Source: Acetoanaerobium noterae | GTDB lineage: Bacteria > Bacillota > Clostridia > Peptostreptococcales > Filifactoraceae | Assembly: GCF_900168025.1 (NCBI RefSeq) | Contig: NZ_FUYN01000001.1 | Span: forward strand, 62,001 to 126,000 | Reading direction: 5' to 3' | Length of the DNA: 64,000 bases | Part shown: piece by piece, positions 53,985 through 62,326 of the stretch | Numbering within the stretch: position 1 is the first letter of the stretch | Layout of the letters: every line of letters starts with the position of its first letter | The notes under the pieces: generated by a model | What the model saw: only the letters and a program-made list of their open reading frames with translations | What the model was told of the DNA's origin: nothing | Databases searched by the model: none | Position numbers and translations under genes: made by a program

Positions 53985-54914
53985 ATGACAGAAGACAAAA
54001 AAGGGATATTACTTGAAACGGGAACTGGCGAGCTTGAAATTCTTGAATTTACTGTAAAAAACACACATTATGCAATTAATGTAATAAAAATCAAAGAAAT
54101 ATTAGAGATTGATTATGTTACAAAAGTTCCAAAATCAAATCCAGCCTTAATAGGCTTGACAATGGTCCGTGGTGATGTAATTCCTCTCATAGACATGAAC
54201 TACGTACTTGAAAAGGAATTTACTCCTATTAATGGAAAAATTAAAACTCTTCTTTGTGAGTTCAATCAATTAAAAGTTGCTTTTTGCGTAGATGAAGTTC
54301 ATGGTATTCATAGAATCGGCTGGAATTTAATAAAAAAACCAGATATGGTCATTGAAAATAGCGATTCTTTAATAATAGGAAACATAACCCTAGGAGAAAG
54401 AATCATAATGCTACTCGACTTCGAAAAAATTGTAACTGATATTGCTCCTTCGACAGGTATAAACGAAAGCCGTATAGGAAATATAACAAAAAAAGATCGT
54501 ATGGGTATAAAATTGATTCTTTCTGATGATTCTCCTATGATTCGTCAGCTTTTAGATGATGTATTAACTAAAGCAGGCTTTGGTAATATGAAATTTTTTA
54601 ACGATGGTCAGCAAGCGTGGCATTATCTAGACAACTTAGCTTCTGAAAAGGGTAATCGCTTTATTGAAGATGTTCAAATTTTAATTACAGATATTGAAAT
54701 GCCTCAAATGGATGGACATACTCTTACAAGAAAAATTAAAGAACATAAAATATTAAGAACACTTCCTGTAATAATATTCTCATCTCTTATAACAGATGAC
54801 TTAAAACATAAAGGTGAATCTGTAAAAGCTGATGCTCAGATGAGCAAGCCAGAGGTTGAAAATTTGGTGGGAGTGATTGACAAGTTAATAGAAAAGATTA
54901 ATAACGTAAAATAA
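53985..54914 (+). CDS. cheV: chemotaxis coupling protein CheV
   Basis: 309 residues: an N-terminal CheW-like domain (about 15-155; FTVKNTHYAINVIKIKEILEI, MVRGDVIPLIDMN) and a C-terminal response-regulator domain (about 175-305) with acidic pocket DDS (181-183), phosphoacceptor Asp236 (LITDIEMPQMDG), Ser266/267 and Lys288. CheV couples receptors to CheA and is adapted by phosphorylation. It starts behind AGGAGGG and is apparently monocistronic; the window has no cheA, but cheR is present at 4.1 kb. Confidence 0.94.
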   Translation: MTEDKKGILLETGTGELEILEFTVKNTHYAINVIKIKEILEIDYVTKVPKSNPALIGLTMVRGDVIPLIDMNYVLEKEFTPINGKIKTLLCEFNQLKVAFCVDEVHGIHRIGWNLIKKPDMVIENSDSLIIGNITLGERIIMLLDFEKIVTDIAPSTGINESRIGNITKKDRMGIKLILSDDSPMIRQLLDDVLTKAGFGNMKFFNDGQQAWHYLDNLASEKGNRFIEDVQILITDIEMPQMDGHTLTRKIKEHKILRTLPVIIFSSLITDDLKHKGESVKADAQMSKPEVENLVGVIDKLIEKINNVK

Positions 54915-55011
54915 AAAATAGATTTATAGTATTATTTCAGTGGTAATAAAAACTCTATCCATTATAGCAATCAAATATTACTAATTTGCTCTTTGAACCT
55001 TGTTTTATTAA

Positions 55012-55071
55012 CAATAATAGAGAGATTGTAATTTTAGCAGGATGCTTAAAATTTCAGTCTCTCTATTTGAT
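55012..55071. terminator. bidirectional hairpin between cheV and dut
   Basis: AATAGAGAGA (55016-55025) pairs with TCTCTCTATT (55058-55067), and the inner arms around GGATGC are partially complementary, giving a long imperfect stem. It lies between two convergent genes and probably terminates both. A small RNA is not excluded. Confidence 0.5.
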
Positions 55072-55121
55072 TGTAAAAATTAATTTAAATAAAATTATTG
55101 AAGAGAGTATTCCATATTTAA

Positions 55122-55556
55122 TTATTTTACTCCTGTACTTCCATGACCCCCTCTATTTTGTTTTTGTAATTCATTGACAAACAAAACCTTAACAACTTCC
55201 ATTTGTCTAACAATTCGGAACTGACAAATCCTATCTCCCTTTTCAATTATAGTATCCCTTAGTGCGTAGGCTGGAAAGAACCAATAGTCATCATTTCCGC
55301 TATATGCGTTATCAATTATTCCCATCGAGTTTGTCTGTATAATTCCATAATTTTTAAACGTCGAGCTTCTAGGCAAGATGTGTGCTTCAAATCCTTCTGG
55401 TAGCTCTAATGCAAATCCTAACGGTATAAGCTTAAAATCTCCTTTATTCATTTTTATGCGCTCTGCTGTTCTTAAATCTATCCAATTTGATTTTCCCTCT
55501 ATAAATTCAAATTCTTGATGGACACCTTCTTGTAGTTTAACCTTAATTTCCAACAT
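55122..55556 (-). CDS. dut: dUTP diphosphatase (dUTPase)
   Basis: 144 residues of trimeric dUTPase fold. Motif 1 (LIPLGFALELPEG), motif 2 PRSSTFKNYGI (about 62-72), motif 3 GIIDNAYSGND (about 79-89), motif 4 (EKGDRICQFRIV) and a glycine-rich end RGGHGSTG (about 135-142) are present. It converts dUTP to dUMP. GAGGTTTTAT precedes the ATG. Convergent with cheV. Confidence 0.92.
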   Translation of the reverse strand: MLEIKVKLQEGVHQEFEFIEGKSNWIDLRTAERIKMNKGDFKLIPLGFALELPEGFEAHILPRSSTFKNYGIIQTNSMGIIDNAYSGNDDYWFFPAYALRDTIIEKGDRICQFRIVRQMEVVKVLFVNELQKQNRGGHGSTGVK

Positions 55557-55666
55557 ATAAAACCTCGCTTCTTTATTTAGTATTAATCAATATAAAAATA
55601 TTTTACATGAAAACCTGATAATATAATATATTAAAATGTCAAGTTTATTGTATCTGTGTACCTATT

Positions 55667-55697
55667 TTTTTCATAAAAAAAGTTTTTTTATGAAAAA
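55667..55697. repeat. 14-bp AT-rich inverted repeat upstream of the alsT promoter
   Basis: TTTTTCATAAAAAA (55667-55680) and its exact complement (55684-55697) lie just upstream of the alsT -35 box. It could be an activator/repressor site or a terminator for minus-strand transcription. Confidence 0.5.
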
Positions 55698-55711
55698 TTT
55701 TGCTTACTTGA

Positions 55712-55741
55712 TTGACTAATACTTATACAAAATGATAGAAT
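55712..55741 (+). promoter_or_regulatory. predicted promoter of the alanine symporter gene
   Basis: TTGACT (55712-55717), 18-bp spacer, TAGAAT (55736-55741), about 98 bp upstream of the start codon. A CodY-box-like sequence lies directly downstream. Confidence 0.65.
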
Positions 55742-55761
55742 TCACTTGTAGCAATTATGAA

Positions 55762-55776
55762 AACTTTCAGAAAATG
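55762..55776 (+). promoter_or_regulatory. candidate CodY operator
   Basis: AACTTTCAGAAAATG matches the CodY consensus AATTTTCWGAAAATT at 13 of 15 positions. It lies 20 bp after the alsT -10 box, roughly at +15, where binding would block transcription. Confidence 0.65.
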
Positions 55777-55839
55777 ACATTTTTTTCTAAGACACACTTC
55801 ATAATTATTACAAATTTGAACTTATAAGGAGGTACGTGT

Positions 55840-57297
55840 ATGCAAGGAATCGTAGATTTTCTTAACGGTATTATTTGGAGTAACGCACTTATTTATTTAT
55901 GTTTAGGTACTGGGGTTTATTTTTCTGTAATCCTAAAGTTCCCACAAGTAAGATTAATTAAGGATATGGTTAAACAGATGCTTAGTGGTGAGGCATCAGA
56001 AACTGGAGTTTCTTCATTCCAAGGCTTTGCTATGGCTCTTGGTGGAAGAGTTGGTACAGGTAACATCGCTGGGGTTGCTACAGCAATCGGAACTGGTGGT
56101 CCTGGAGCAGTATTTTGGATGTGGGCAATCGCTTTCCTTGGAGCGGGTTCAGCTTACATAGAGTCAGCACTTGCACAGGTTTATAAAGATGAGGTTGACG
56201 GCGAATATCGTGGAGGTCCTTCTTACTACATTGAAAAAGGACTTGGAATCAAATGGTATGCTATTCTATTTGCTGTTTGTGCAGTACTAGGAGTAGGAGT
56301 TTTCTTACCTGGAGTACAAGCTAACAGTATCGCAAGCTCAATGAACACTGCATTTGGAATTTCTCCTGCAATAACTGGAGCAATCGTAGTTGGTCTTTTA
56401 GCGTTCATTATCTTCGGAGGAACAAAGCGTATAGGTAAAGCTGCTGAGCTTATAGTTCCATTTATGGCTATTGCTTATATCATAGTTGCACTTATTATCA
56501 TATTTATGAACATCACCATGCTTCCTGATGTAATTGCTCTAATTTTCCGTTCAGCTTTTGGAGCTGACGCTGCATTTGGTGGTATCTTAGGAACTGCTAT
56601 TCAGTGGGGAGTAAAAAGAGGTATCTACTCAAACGAGGCTGGACAAGGTACAGGACCTATGGCTGCTGCTGCTGCTGAAGTTTCTCACCCTGCAAAGCAA
56701 GGTTTAGTTCAAGCTTTCTCTGTATATGTTGATACATTATTTGTTTGTTCAGCTACAGCTTTTATGATTCTTATTACTGGTATGTACAATGTTAAAGACG
56801 GAGCAGATGGCTTCATTGTAGAAAACATTCCTGGCGTAGAGATTGGGCCTGCTTACACGCAAATGGCAGTAAATACTCTTCTTCCTGGTTTTGGTCAAGC
56901 TTTCGTAGCAATCGCACTTTTCTTCTTTGCTTTTACTACTTTATTAGCTTACTACTACTATGCAGAGACTAACGTTGCTTATCTTTTCAAAGGTTCAAAA
57001 AATCACAAAACATATTTCTTACTAACTAAATTTGCTTTACTTGGTATGACATTCTTCGGAGCTATAAGAACAGCAGATTTAGCTTGGGCTCTTGGTGATA
57101 TCGGAGTTGGAGCAATGGCTTGGTTAAATATTATAGCAATAATTCTATTAACTAAGGTTGGTGTTGGTACACTTAAAGATTACGAAAAACAGAAAAAAGA
57201 AGGAAAAGATCCAATCTACGAGCCAGAAACTCTTGGCATTAAAAATGCAGATACTTGGAAAGCAATCGCTGCTAGATACAAAAAGAAAGTTTCATAA
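55840..57297 (+). CDS. sodium:alanine/glycine symporter (AGCS family)
   Basis: 485 residues with about ten or eleven membrane helices. Family motifs GRVGTGNIAGVATAIGTGGPGAVFWMW (about 69-95) and GVKRGIYSNEAGQGTGPMAAAAAEV (about 259-283) are clear. It imports alanine or glycine with Na+. AAGGAGG precedes the ATG. Monocistronic between its own promoter and a bidirectional terminator; a CodY-like site implies repression when amino acids are abundant. Confidence 0.94.
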   Translation: MQGIVDFLNGIIWSNALIYLCLGTGVYFSVILKFPQVRLIKDMVKQMLSGEASETGVSSFQGFAMALGGRVGTGNIAGVATAIGTGGPGAVFWMWAIAFLGAGSAYIESALAQVYKDEVDGEYRGGPSYYIEKGLGIKWYAILFAVCAVLGVGVFLPGVQANSIASSMNTAFGISPAITGAIVVGLLAFIIFGGTKRIGKAAELIVPFMAIAYIIVALIIIFMNITMLPDVIALIFRSAFGADAAFGGILGTAIQWGVKRGIYSNEAGQGTGPMAAAAAEVSHPAKQGLVQAFSVYVDTLFVCSATAFMILITGMYNVKDGADGFIVENIPGVEIGPAYTQMAVNTLLPGFGQAFVAIALFFFAFTTLLAYYYYAETNVAYLFKGSKNHKTYFLLTKFALLGMTFFGAIRTADLAWALGDIGVGAMAWLNIIAIILLTKVGVGTLKDYEKQKKEGKDPIYEPETLGIKNADTWKAIAARYKKKVS

Positions 57298-57310
57298 TTT
57301 AAACTTATAA

Positions 57311-57350
57311 AGTAAAAAATGGCTTGCATTTATGCAAGCCATTTTTTACT
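57311..57350. terminator. bidirectional terminator between the alanine symporter and the racemase
   Basis: A perfect 19-bp stem (57311-57329 with 57332-57350) centred on a two-base apparent loop has A- and T-runs on both sides. It ends both convergent transcripts. Confidence 0.92.
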
Positions 57351-58052
57351 TTAGTATTTATTCTTAACAATAGCCTCAATTGCTACATCCATAGGGTCTA
57401 TTAACGGTATATCAAAATGGGAAGAATTTAAAACTAGACCTATTTCGGTACAGCCAGCAATCAGTATCTGAGCTCCATTTTTTATCAATATTTCGCCAGT
57501 TTCAACTAGCATATCTATTGGTTTGCCTTCTATTACCCCACTTTTTATTCCATACTGCGGAGAATAAATAGCCTGCATTACTTTGTTTGTTTGGATATCG
57601 TAATCAGGATAGATTAAATTATAATCACTTAGATATTTATTAAATAATCCAGTTTTTAGGGTTCCGCTCGTTGCTAGAATACCAATATTTTTTATGTCAG
57701 GATAATTAGCTTTTATATAAATATCAAGTTCTCTTAGAGCATTCAATATTGGGAAGTTTATGCTTTCTTGAATCTCATCTATAAAATAATGAGCCGTGAT
57801 ACAAGGAATGCAAGCGACATCTACTTTTGCACATTCAAGGGTTTTTGCCGTCTCTATAAGAGCAGGAACTGGATTTTCTCCGTTTCCAAAGATTGCACTC
57901 GTTCTGTCTGGAATTTTACTATTGCTATCCATAATCACTCTAAAATGATCTTGATCTGTTTTTGAGGGAGTAGCTTTTATTAGCTTAAAGTAAAAGTGTG
58001 CCGTAGCTTCTGGACCCATTCCTCCAAGAATTCCTATTATTTTATCATTCAT
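57351..58052 (-). CDS. aspartate/glutamate racemase family protein
   Basis: About 233 residues. Two catalytic cysteines, Cys84 in CIPCITAHYF and Cys201 in AGCTEIGL, with GILGGMGPEAT (about 7-17) at the start, fit PLP-independent aspartate/glutamate racemases. The first Cys motif is usually CNT; here Asn is replaced by Ile, which may alter specificity. It overlaps nothing when started at the ATG 58052 (AGAGG at eight bases); a longer frame into the Mur ligase gene is unlikely. Last gene of a racemase / Mur ligase / ATP-grasp operon; D-aspartate is the most likely product, but this is inference. Confidence 0.85.
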   Translation of the reverse strand: MNDKIIGILGGMGPEATAHFYFKLIKATPSKTDQDHFRVIMDSNSKIPDRTSAIFGNGENPVPALIETAKTLECAKVDVACIPCITAHYFIDEIQESINFPILNALRELDIYIKANYPDIKNIGILATSGTLKTGLFNKYLSDYNLIYPDYDIQTNKVMQAIYSPQYGIKSGVIEGKPIDMLVETGEILIKNGAQILIAGCTEIGLVLNSSHFDIPLIDPMDVAIEAIVKNKY

Positions 58053-58077
58053 TGCTGTAACCTCTTTCTTATTATCT

Positions 58078-59628
58078 TTACTCAATTCCACACACTCTAT
58101 GCTTTAGGGGTTCAAATAATTCATCCTCAGATATAGATGGGTTCATTATTTTTAGTTTTTTAAGTGCTATACTAGCGCCATAATCCATTCCCTGACAACC
58201 AGCAAGAAGAATTACGTCATCCTCCTTAGCCCTATTTAAAGCTTCACCAATAGCATCTGAAAGATTCTCATATAGCTCAAGCTTTAGCTTCGAACCATTA
58301 ATAATGTCTCTAAACACTGCTTCTTCTTCATCAGTCACTATATCTTTTTCTGTTGTGTAATCTGCACTTTTAGTAGCAATAATTTCAGATAAATTAAGCT
58401 TTTTCGCCCATGTAACTATTGCCTGAGCATTTTCCTTATTTACAATAGGCCCTCTTGAACCTCTTATAGCATATACAAGATGCAGTTTATTATATTCCAT
58501 AAAATTAAGAGTTTCCATAGTAACATCTATGTTCCCAGCATTTGCAAAATGATCATCGATTATTTTAAAATCATTTTCATATATGAACTCAAATCTTCTT
58601 TCTACACCTTTAAAATTTAAAAAGCTTTCTTGTATTACAGCTATAGGTACCTTGCAAATTAGCGCCGCAGCAATTGCAGCCATAGCATTATATACGCTGT
58701 GATAGCCTGGCACAGAAAGAGATATCTCGAAGCTTTGATCCATATATAAATGCCCATTTATTGAAAATGGTTTAGAAATTTCTACTGTAAATTTACCTCT
58801 TCCTGAGGATAAATCTAGATTTTTGCACAATATCATAGCATTATCATTATTAACGCCATAAGTAAGTACATTGGCCTCTGTCTTATTAATTAGAGATGCT
58901 GCTTCTTCACAATCCATATTCAGTATAGCCCAGCTACCCTTCTTTGCATTGGTAATCAAACTTGATTTCAATGCTACATAGTTTTCAAAGGTTTCATGAA
59001 GATCAATGTGCTCTCTGCTAATATTGTTAAAAATAACGATGTCGTAATCAATCCCAGCAATCCTGTCAAGCTCAATAGCAGACGAAGACACTTCCATTGT
59101 TACATGTGTTAAACCATTTTCTTTCATTCTGTATATATAATTTTGAAGATCTAAGGACTCTGGTGTTGTTAAATCAGAAGCTATTTGTTCATCGCCTACT
59201 TTTATAAGCACTGTTCCAACAAGCCCAGTTTTAAAATTATTATTTTCTAGAATATTATCAATCATAAAAGCAGTTGTGGTTTTACCATTAGTAGCTGTTA
59301 TTCCAATCATCTTCATAAATTTTGAAGGGTGATTATAAAAATTACATGCACATAGAGCTAAAGAATGCCTAGCATCTGAAACCAAATATTGAGGAATATC
59401 AATATTATCTTGAATGCTTTCCACAACAGCACCTACAGCTCCTTTGTTTTTAGCATCTAGTAAATACTTATGTCCATCTGTCTTATATCCTTTGATACAA
59501 AAGAATAAATCTCCCTCTTTAACCTTAGCAGAATGATAAGCTATCCCCTGAATATTATGGTCATGGCTTAAAGGTCTGTTTTCCTCTAAAATTTCAATCC
59601 CTTTCAATAAAGAAGCAACGTCCATCAT
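58078..59628 (-). CDS. MurE-like Mur ligase with divergent substrate motifs
   Basis: 516 residues with the three-domain Mur ligase fold. N-domain (AYHSAKVKEGDLFFCIKGYKTDGHKY), ATP P-loop TATNGKTTTA (111-120), TTPE (154-157), MEVSSSA (178-184, usually MEVSSHA), NNISREHIDLHETFENYVALK (201-221) and GVERRFE (341-347). The C-terminal MurE DNPR (or Lys-type) amino-acid motif is absent; IDDHFANAGN (357-366) replaces VDYAHTPD, and ATKSADYT occurs where DNPR should be. So it probably is not the housekeeping MurE and adds a different amino acid. It starts with ATG behind GAGGAGA. Middle gene of the operon. Confidence 0.85.
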   Translation of the reverse strand: MMDVASLLKGIEILEENRPLSHDHNIQGIAYHSAKVKEGDLFFCIKGYKTDGHKYLLDAKNKGAVGAVVESIQDNIDIPQYLVSDARHSLALCACNFYNHPSKFMKMIGITATNGKTTTAFMIDNILENNNFKTGLVGTVLIKVGDEQIASDLTTPESLDLQNYIYRMKENGLTHVTMEVSSSAIELDRIAGIDYDIVIFNNISREHIDLHETFENYVALKSSLITNAKKGSWAILNMDCEEAASLINKTEANVLTYGVNNDNAMILCKNLDLSSGRGKFTVEISKPFSINGHLYMDQSFEISLSVPGYHSVYNAMAAIAAALICKVPIAVIQESFLNFKGVERRFEFIYENDFKIIDDHFANAGNIDVTMETLNFMEYNKLHLVYAIRGSRGPIVNKENAQAIVTWAKKLNLSEIIATKSADYTTEKDIVTDEEEAVFRDIINGSKLKLELYENLSDAIGEALNRAKEDDVILLAGCQGMDYGASIALKKLKIMNPSISEDELFEPLKHRVCGIE

Positions 59629-59655
59629 TATAATTCTCCTCACGTAAAATTAAGC

Positions 59656-60837
59656 TTACCTAAAAATTTTTTTAGTTATTTTTTTTGAAATACTTTTGCT
59701 AAAAGCAAAAAACGGCTTAGGATCTGAATAGTCCCATATAGCATATGCTTTAGGTTTAAAATATGATTTTAGAACCTGAGATAGCTTCAGCTGTTTTGTC
59801 TTTAGATATCCTCTAACAGCAAAGAAATCCTCGTAAGCATACCAAAACACTAGCCCAGTATCCTTTTTAAGCTCAAAAGGTGGTTGTGGCTTTCCTATTA
59901 GCTCAGAATAGGTTAAATATGGCATGTTTATCCCTGCCTTATACAGCAAGCTATTTAAATTAGTTATTCTTACATTCACCTCTATTAAATAAAATTCTCC
60001 TGTTACTGCATCTTTTTTAAACTCAATTTCCGCAAATCCTTTAAAACCAACATTTTCTAAAAATTTTGCTCCTATATCATAGAGCTCTTGGACATATTTC
60101 TGTCCAGTATATACTGAGGCTCCAAAATTTATAGGATACTGTCTAAATTTCTGGCAAGTCATCCAGTTTGTAACTTTTGAATCCTGATTTAAGTAAGCAT
60201 CAAAAGTGTACATATGGTCGTCAAATCCTGGAATTATTCTTTGTACAATTACTTCCAGCTTTTTCTCATGTACTTTTTTTACTGCTTCAAGCAATTCTTC
60301 CTTGTTATTAACCTTAAACATCTTTCTTCTAAAAACCGACACAAATGATGGAGAATCAGTAGGTTTAACAATACATGGATAGCCAATTTGCTTGTCAACT
60401 TTATCTAAATAATCCTCATCGCTTACATAAACTGTTTCTGGAACTTTAACAGAATTTTTTACTGCAAGAGCGTGAAGCTTCTCTTTATCCATAAGATTAG
60501 TGTAAATTCCCTGCTGATTCTGAGGAATAAGGTAATATTCTCTAAGCTCGTAGAGATACTCATCTACAAACTCAACATATGGATCAGCACAAGGAATCAG
60601 CACGGGTTTTAGAGCTTGCTTTGATGCATAATCTATTAAAAACTGTAAAAACTCTTTAGGTTGTTTTTTATAGTGTGGACCGATTAATTTTTCCTTACAA
60701 TATTTTGATTCAAAAGCATAAGAGCCTTCATAGCTATAATCTACAGCCGCTACTTCAACACCCATCACACCTAGACATCTTATTGTACTTAAGCCTATAT
60801 AATAATTAGCACCTAAAATAACTGCTTTATTAGACAC
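59656..60837 (-). CDS. ATP-grasp ligase
   Basis: 393 residues. Pre-ATP-grasp domain (AVILGANYYIGLSTIRCLGVMG), then the ATP-grasp core: IGYPCIVKPTDSPS (151-164, Lys158), VIVQRIIPGFDDH (about 197-209), GFAEIEFKKD (267-276) and EVNVRITNLNSL (286-297, acidic/Asn metal ligands). It resembles carboxylate-amine ligases, including D-aspartate ligases that act on wall precursors. The start is GTG with AGGGGG upstream. First gene of the operon, 27 bp ahead of the Mur ligase. Exact substrate unknown. Confidence 0.83.
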   Translation of the reverse strand: MSNKAVILGANYYIGLSTIRCLGVMGVEVAAVDYSYEGSYAFESKYCKEKLIGPHYKKQPKEFLQFLIDYASKQALKPVLIPCADPYVEFVDEYLYELREYYLIPQNQQGIYTNLMDKEKLHALAVKNSVKVPETVYVSDEDYLDKVDKQIGYPCIVKPTDSPSFVSVFRRKMFKVNNKEELLEAVKKVHEKKLEVIVQRIIPGFDDHMYTFDAYLNQDSKVTNWMTCQKFRQYPINFGASVYTGQKYVQELYDIGAKFLENVGFKGFAEIEFKKDAVTGEFYLIEVNVRITNLNSLLYKAGINMPYLTYSELIGKPQPPFELKKDTGLVFWYAYEDFFAVRGYLKTKQLKLSQVLKSYFKPKAYAIWDYSDPKPFFAFSKSISKKITKKIFR

Positions 60838-60867
60838 GGTAATCCCCCTAAAATAGATTCTAATATA

Positions 60868-60896
60868 ATTATCAACACTTAAATATATCTTTTCAA
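60868..60896 (-). promoter_or_regulatory. predicted promoter of the ATP-grasp / Mur ligase / racemase operon
   Basis: TTGAAA and GATAAT with a 17-bp spacer on the minus strand, about 30 bp upstream of the ATP-grasp GTG start. Confidence 0.6.
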
Positions 60897-60962
60897 ACTA
60901 ATATTTTATCATGAAAATCTAATCTATAAAACCCTATAGTAAATATAGTTTTTCTTTGGCAA

Positions 60963-61463
60963 TTAAAGATTGATTATTAAGCTCTTCACTGAGTTAATTG
61001 CATAATCATAATCATTATTATTTTCAATTATGTAATCAGAATACTTTTTATATAATCCTATTCTTTCGTTATATATTTTTATAAGAGCTGTTGGATTATC
61101 CTTTACTAGTGGTCTATTATTAACATCCATTTCCTCTAATATTTTTTCTGGATTTCTATCAATAAAAATTATACTGTATCCATTATTCTTCAATATTTCA
61201 ATATTACTTGAGTCAAGAATAATCCCCCCACCGCAATCTATAATACAGCTTTCATTAATAACAGCATTTTTTAATACTTTTGTTTCAATTTTTCTAAAAT
61301 ACGGCTCCCCAAATTTCTCAAATATATCGGATATGCTTAAATTGAGTTCCTTTTCCACCATCTTATCAATAGAAATAAGCTTAAGAGCCAAGTCTTTTGA
61401 AATGTCATTAGCTATACTGCTTTTTCCACATCCCATCATTCCTATAAATGCTATTTTTTTCAT
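60963..61463 (-). CDS. aroK: shikimate kinase
   Basis: 166 residues. The P-loop is GMMGCGKSS (8-16), with IIDCGGGIIL near 65-74 (shikimate-binding GGG) and NRPLVKD in the lid near 108-114. It phosphorylates shikimate in aromatic amino-acid synthesis. The open frame is 15 codons longer, but GAGGT seven bases before the ATG at 61463 and homologous starts favour the shorter form. Divergent from aroD. Confidence 0.93.
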   Translation of the reverse strand: MKKIAFIGMMGCGKSSIANDISKDLALKLISIDKMVEKELNLSISDIFEKFGEPYFRKIETKVLKNAVINESCIIDCGGGIILDSSNIEILKNNGYSIIFIDRNPEKILEEMDVNNRPLVKDNPTALIKIYNERIGLYKKYSDYIIENNNDYDYAINSVKSLIINL

Positions 61464-61500
61464 CTTCTTTACCTCATTTATATTTATTATTTTTAAAACA

Positions 61501-61529
61501 TTGTCCAATCAAAATTAACATGTTAAAAT
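61501..61529 (+). promoter_or_regulatory. predicted promoter of aroD
   Basis: TTGTCC and TAAAAT with a 17-bp spacer, 32 bp upstream of the aroD start. Confidence 0.55.
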
Positions 61530-61561
61530 AATGAAAATTTATGTAAAGCTAGGAGAATAAT

Positions 61562-62326
61562 ATGAAAATCGAAGCTACTAAAAAAATCCAAATAAAAAAC
61601 ATTGAAATCGGGGGAAGCAAAACCCTAATTTGTACTCCTATAATACCCTCTACTCTTGAAGATTTTGTTGCAGATATCGACGATGCTCTATCTCAAAATC
61701 CAGATGTAGTTGAGTGGAGATTAGATTACTTTGACAATCTCAGTTCATTAGATTATGTATATAATACCTTAACTTCAATTAAATATAAACTAGCAAATAC
61801 AATATTTATCTTGACTCTAAGAGATAATAAAGAAGGCGGAAAATGCACTCTTTCTCAAGAAGATAAGCTCAAAATAATTCAAAACGCTCTAAAAACAGAT
61901 ACTATCGATATATTAGATATAGAACAAATCCAAGGAAAAGATTATATATCTACAGTTAAACAAATGATTAATAATACTAATACGAAGCTTATACTTTCTT
62001 ATCACAATTTTGAGTTTACACCAAATAAAGAAGAAATCGTTCAAAAAATAGAAAAGGCCCTCGAATTAGGGGCCGATATTCCTAAAGTAGCATATATGCC
62101 ACATTCTAGTGAAGATGTACTTTGTTTATTAGATGCTAGTCTTTCATGCAGAAAATTATTAGAGGCTCCTATGGTGAGCATCTCCATGGGTGACCTAGGA
62201 AAAATTTCTAGAGTATATGCTGGCCAATTTGGCTCTGATATTACCTTTGCTTCTTTGAAAGACTCAACCGCTCCAGGTCAAATCAAAATTGATGATTTAA
62301 AGAGAGCTTGGACCCATCTTTTTTAA
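61562..62326 (+). CDS. aroD: 3-dehydroquinate dehydratase type I
   Basis: 254 residues, Schiff-base type I enzyme. EWRLDYFD (51-58), TLRDNKEGG (85-93, Arg86), the catalytic His148 (SYHNFEFT) and the Schiff-base Lys175 (IPKVAYMP) are visible; [24 protein letters not shown] closes the barrel. It dehydrates 3-dehydroquinate to 3-dehydroshikimate. TAGGAGAA precedes the ATG. Its 3' end overlaps the mscL gene by 30 bp on the opposite strand. Confidence 0.94.
   Translation: MKIEATKKIQIKNIEIGGSKTLICTPIIPSTLEDFVADIDDALSQNPDVVEWRLDYFDNLSSLDYVYNTLTSIKYKLANTIFILTLRDNKEGGKCTLSQEDKLKIIQNALKTDTIDILDIEQIQGKDYISTVKQMINNTNTKLILSYHNFEFTPNKEEIVQKIEKALELGADIPKVAYMPHSSEDVLCLLDASLSCRKLLEAPMVSISMGDLGKISRVYAGQFGSDITFASLKDSTAPGQIKIDDLKRAWTHLF

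Noticed and set aside
55637-55642. TTGACA on the minus strand as the dut -35 box
   Set aside because: No -10 element lies at an acceptable distance (16-18 bp), so no promoter is claimed.
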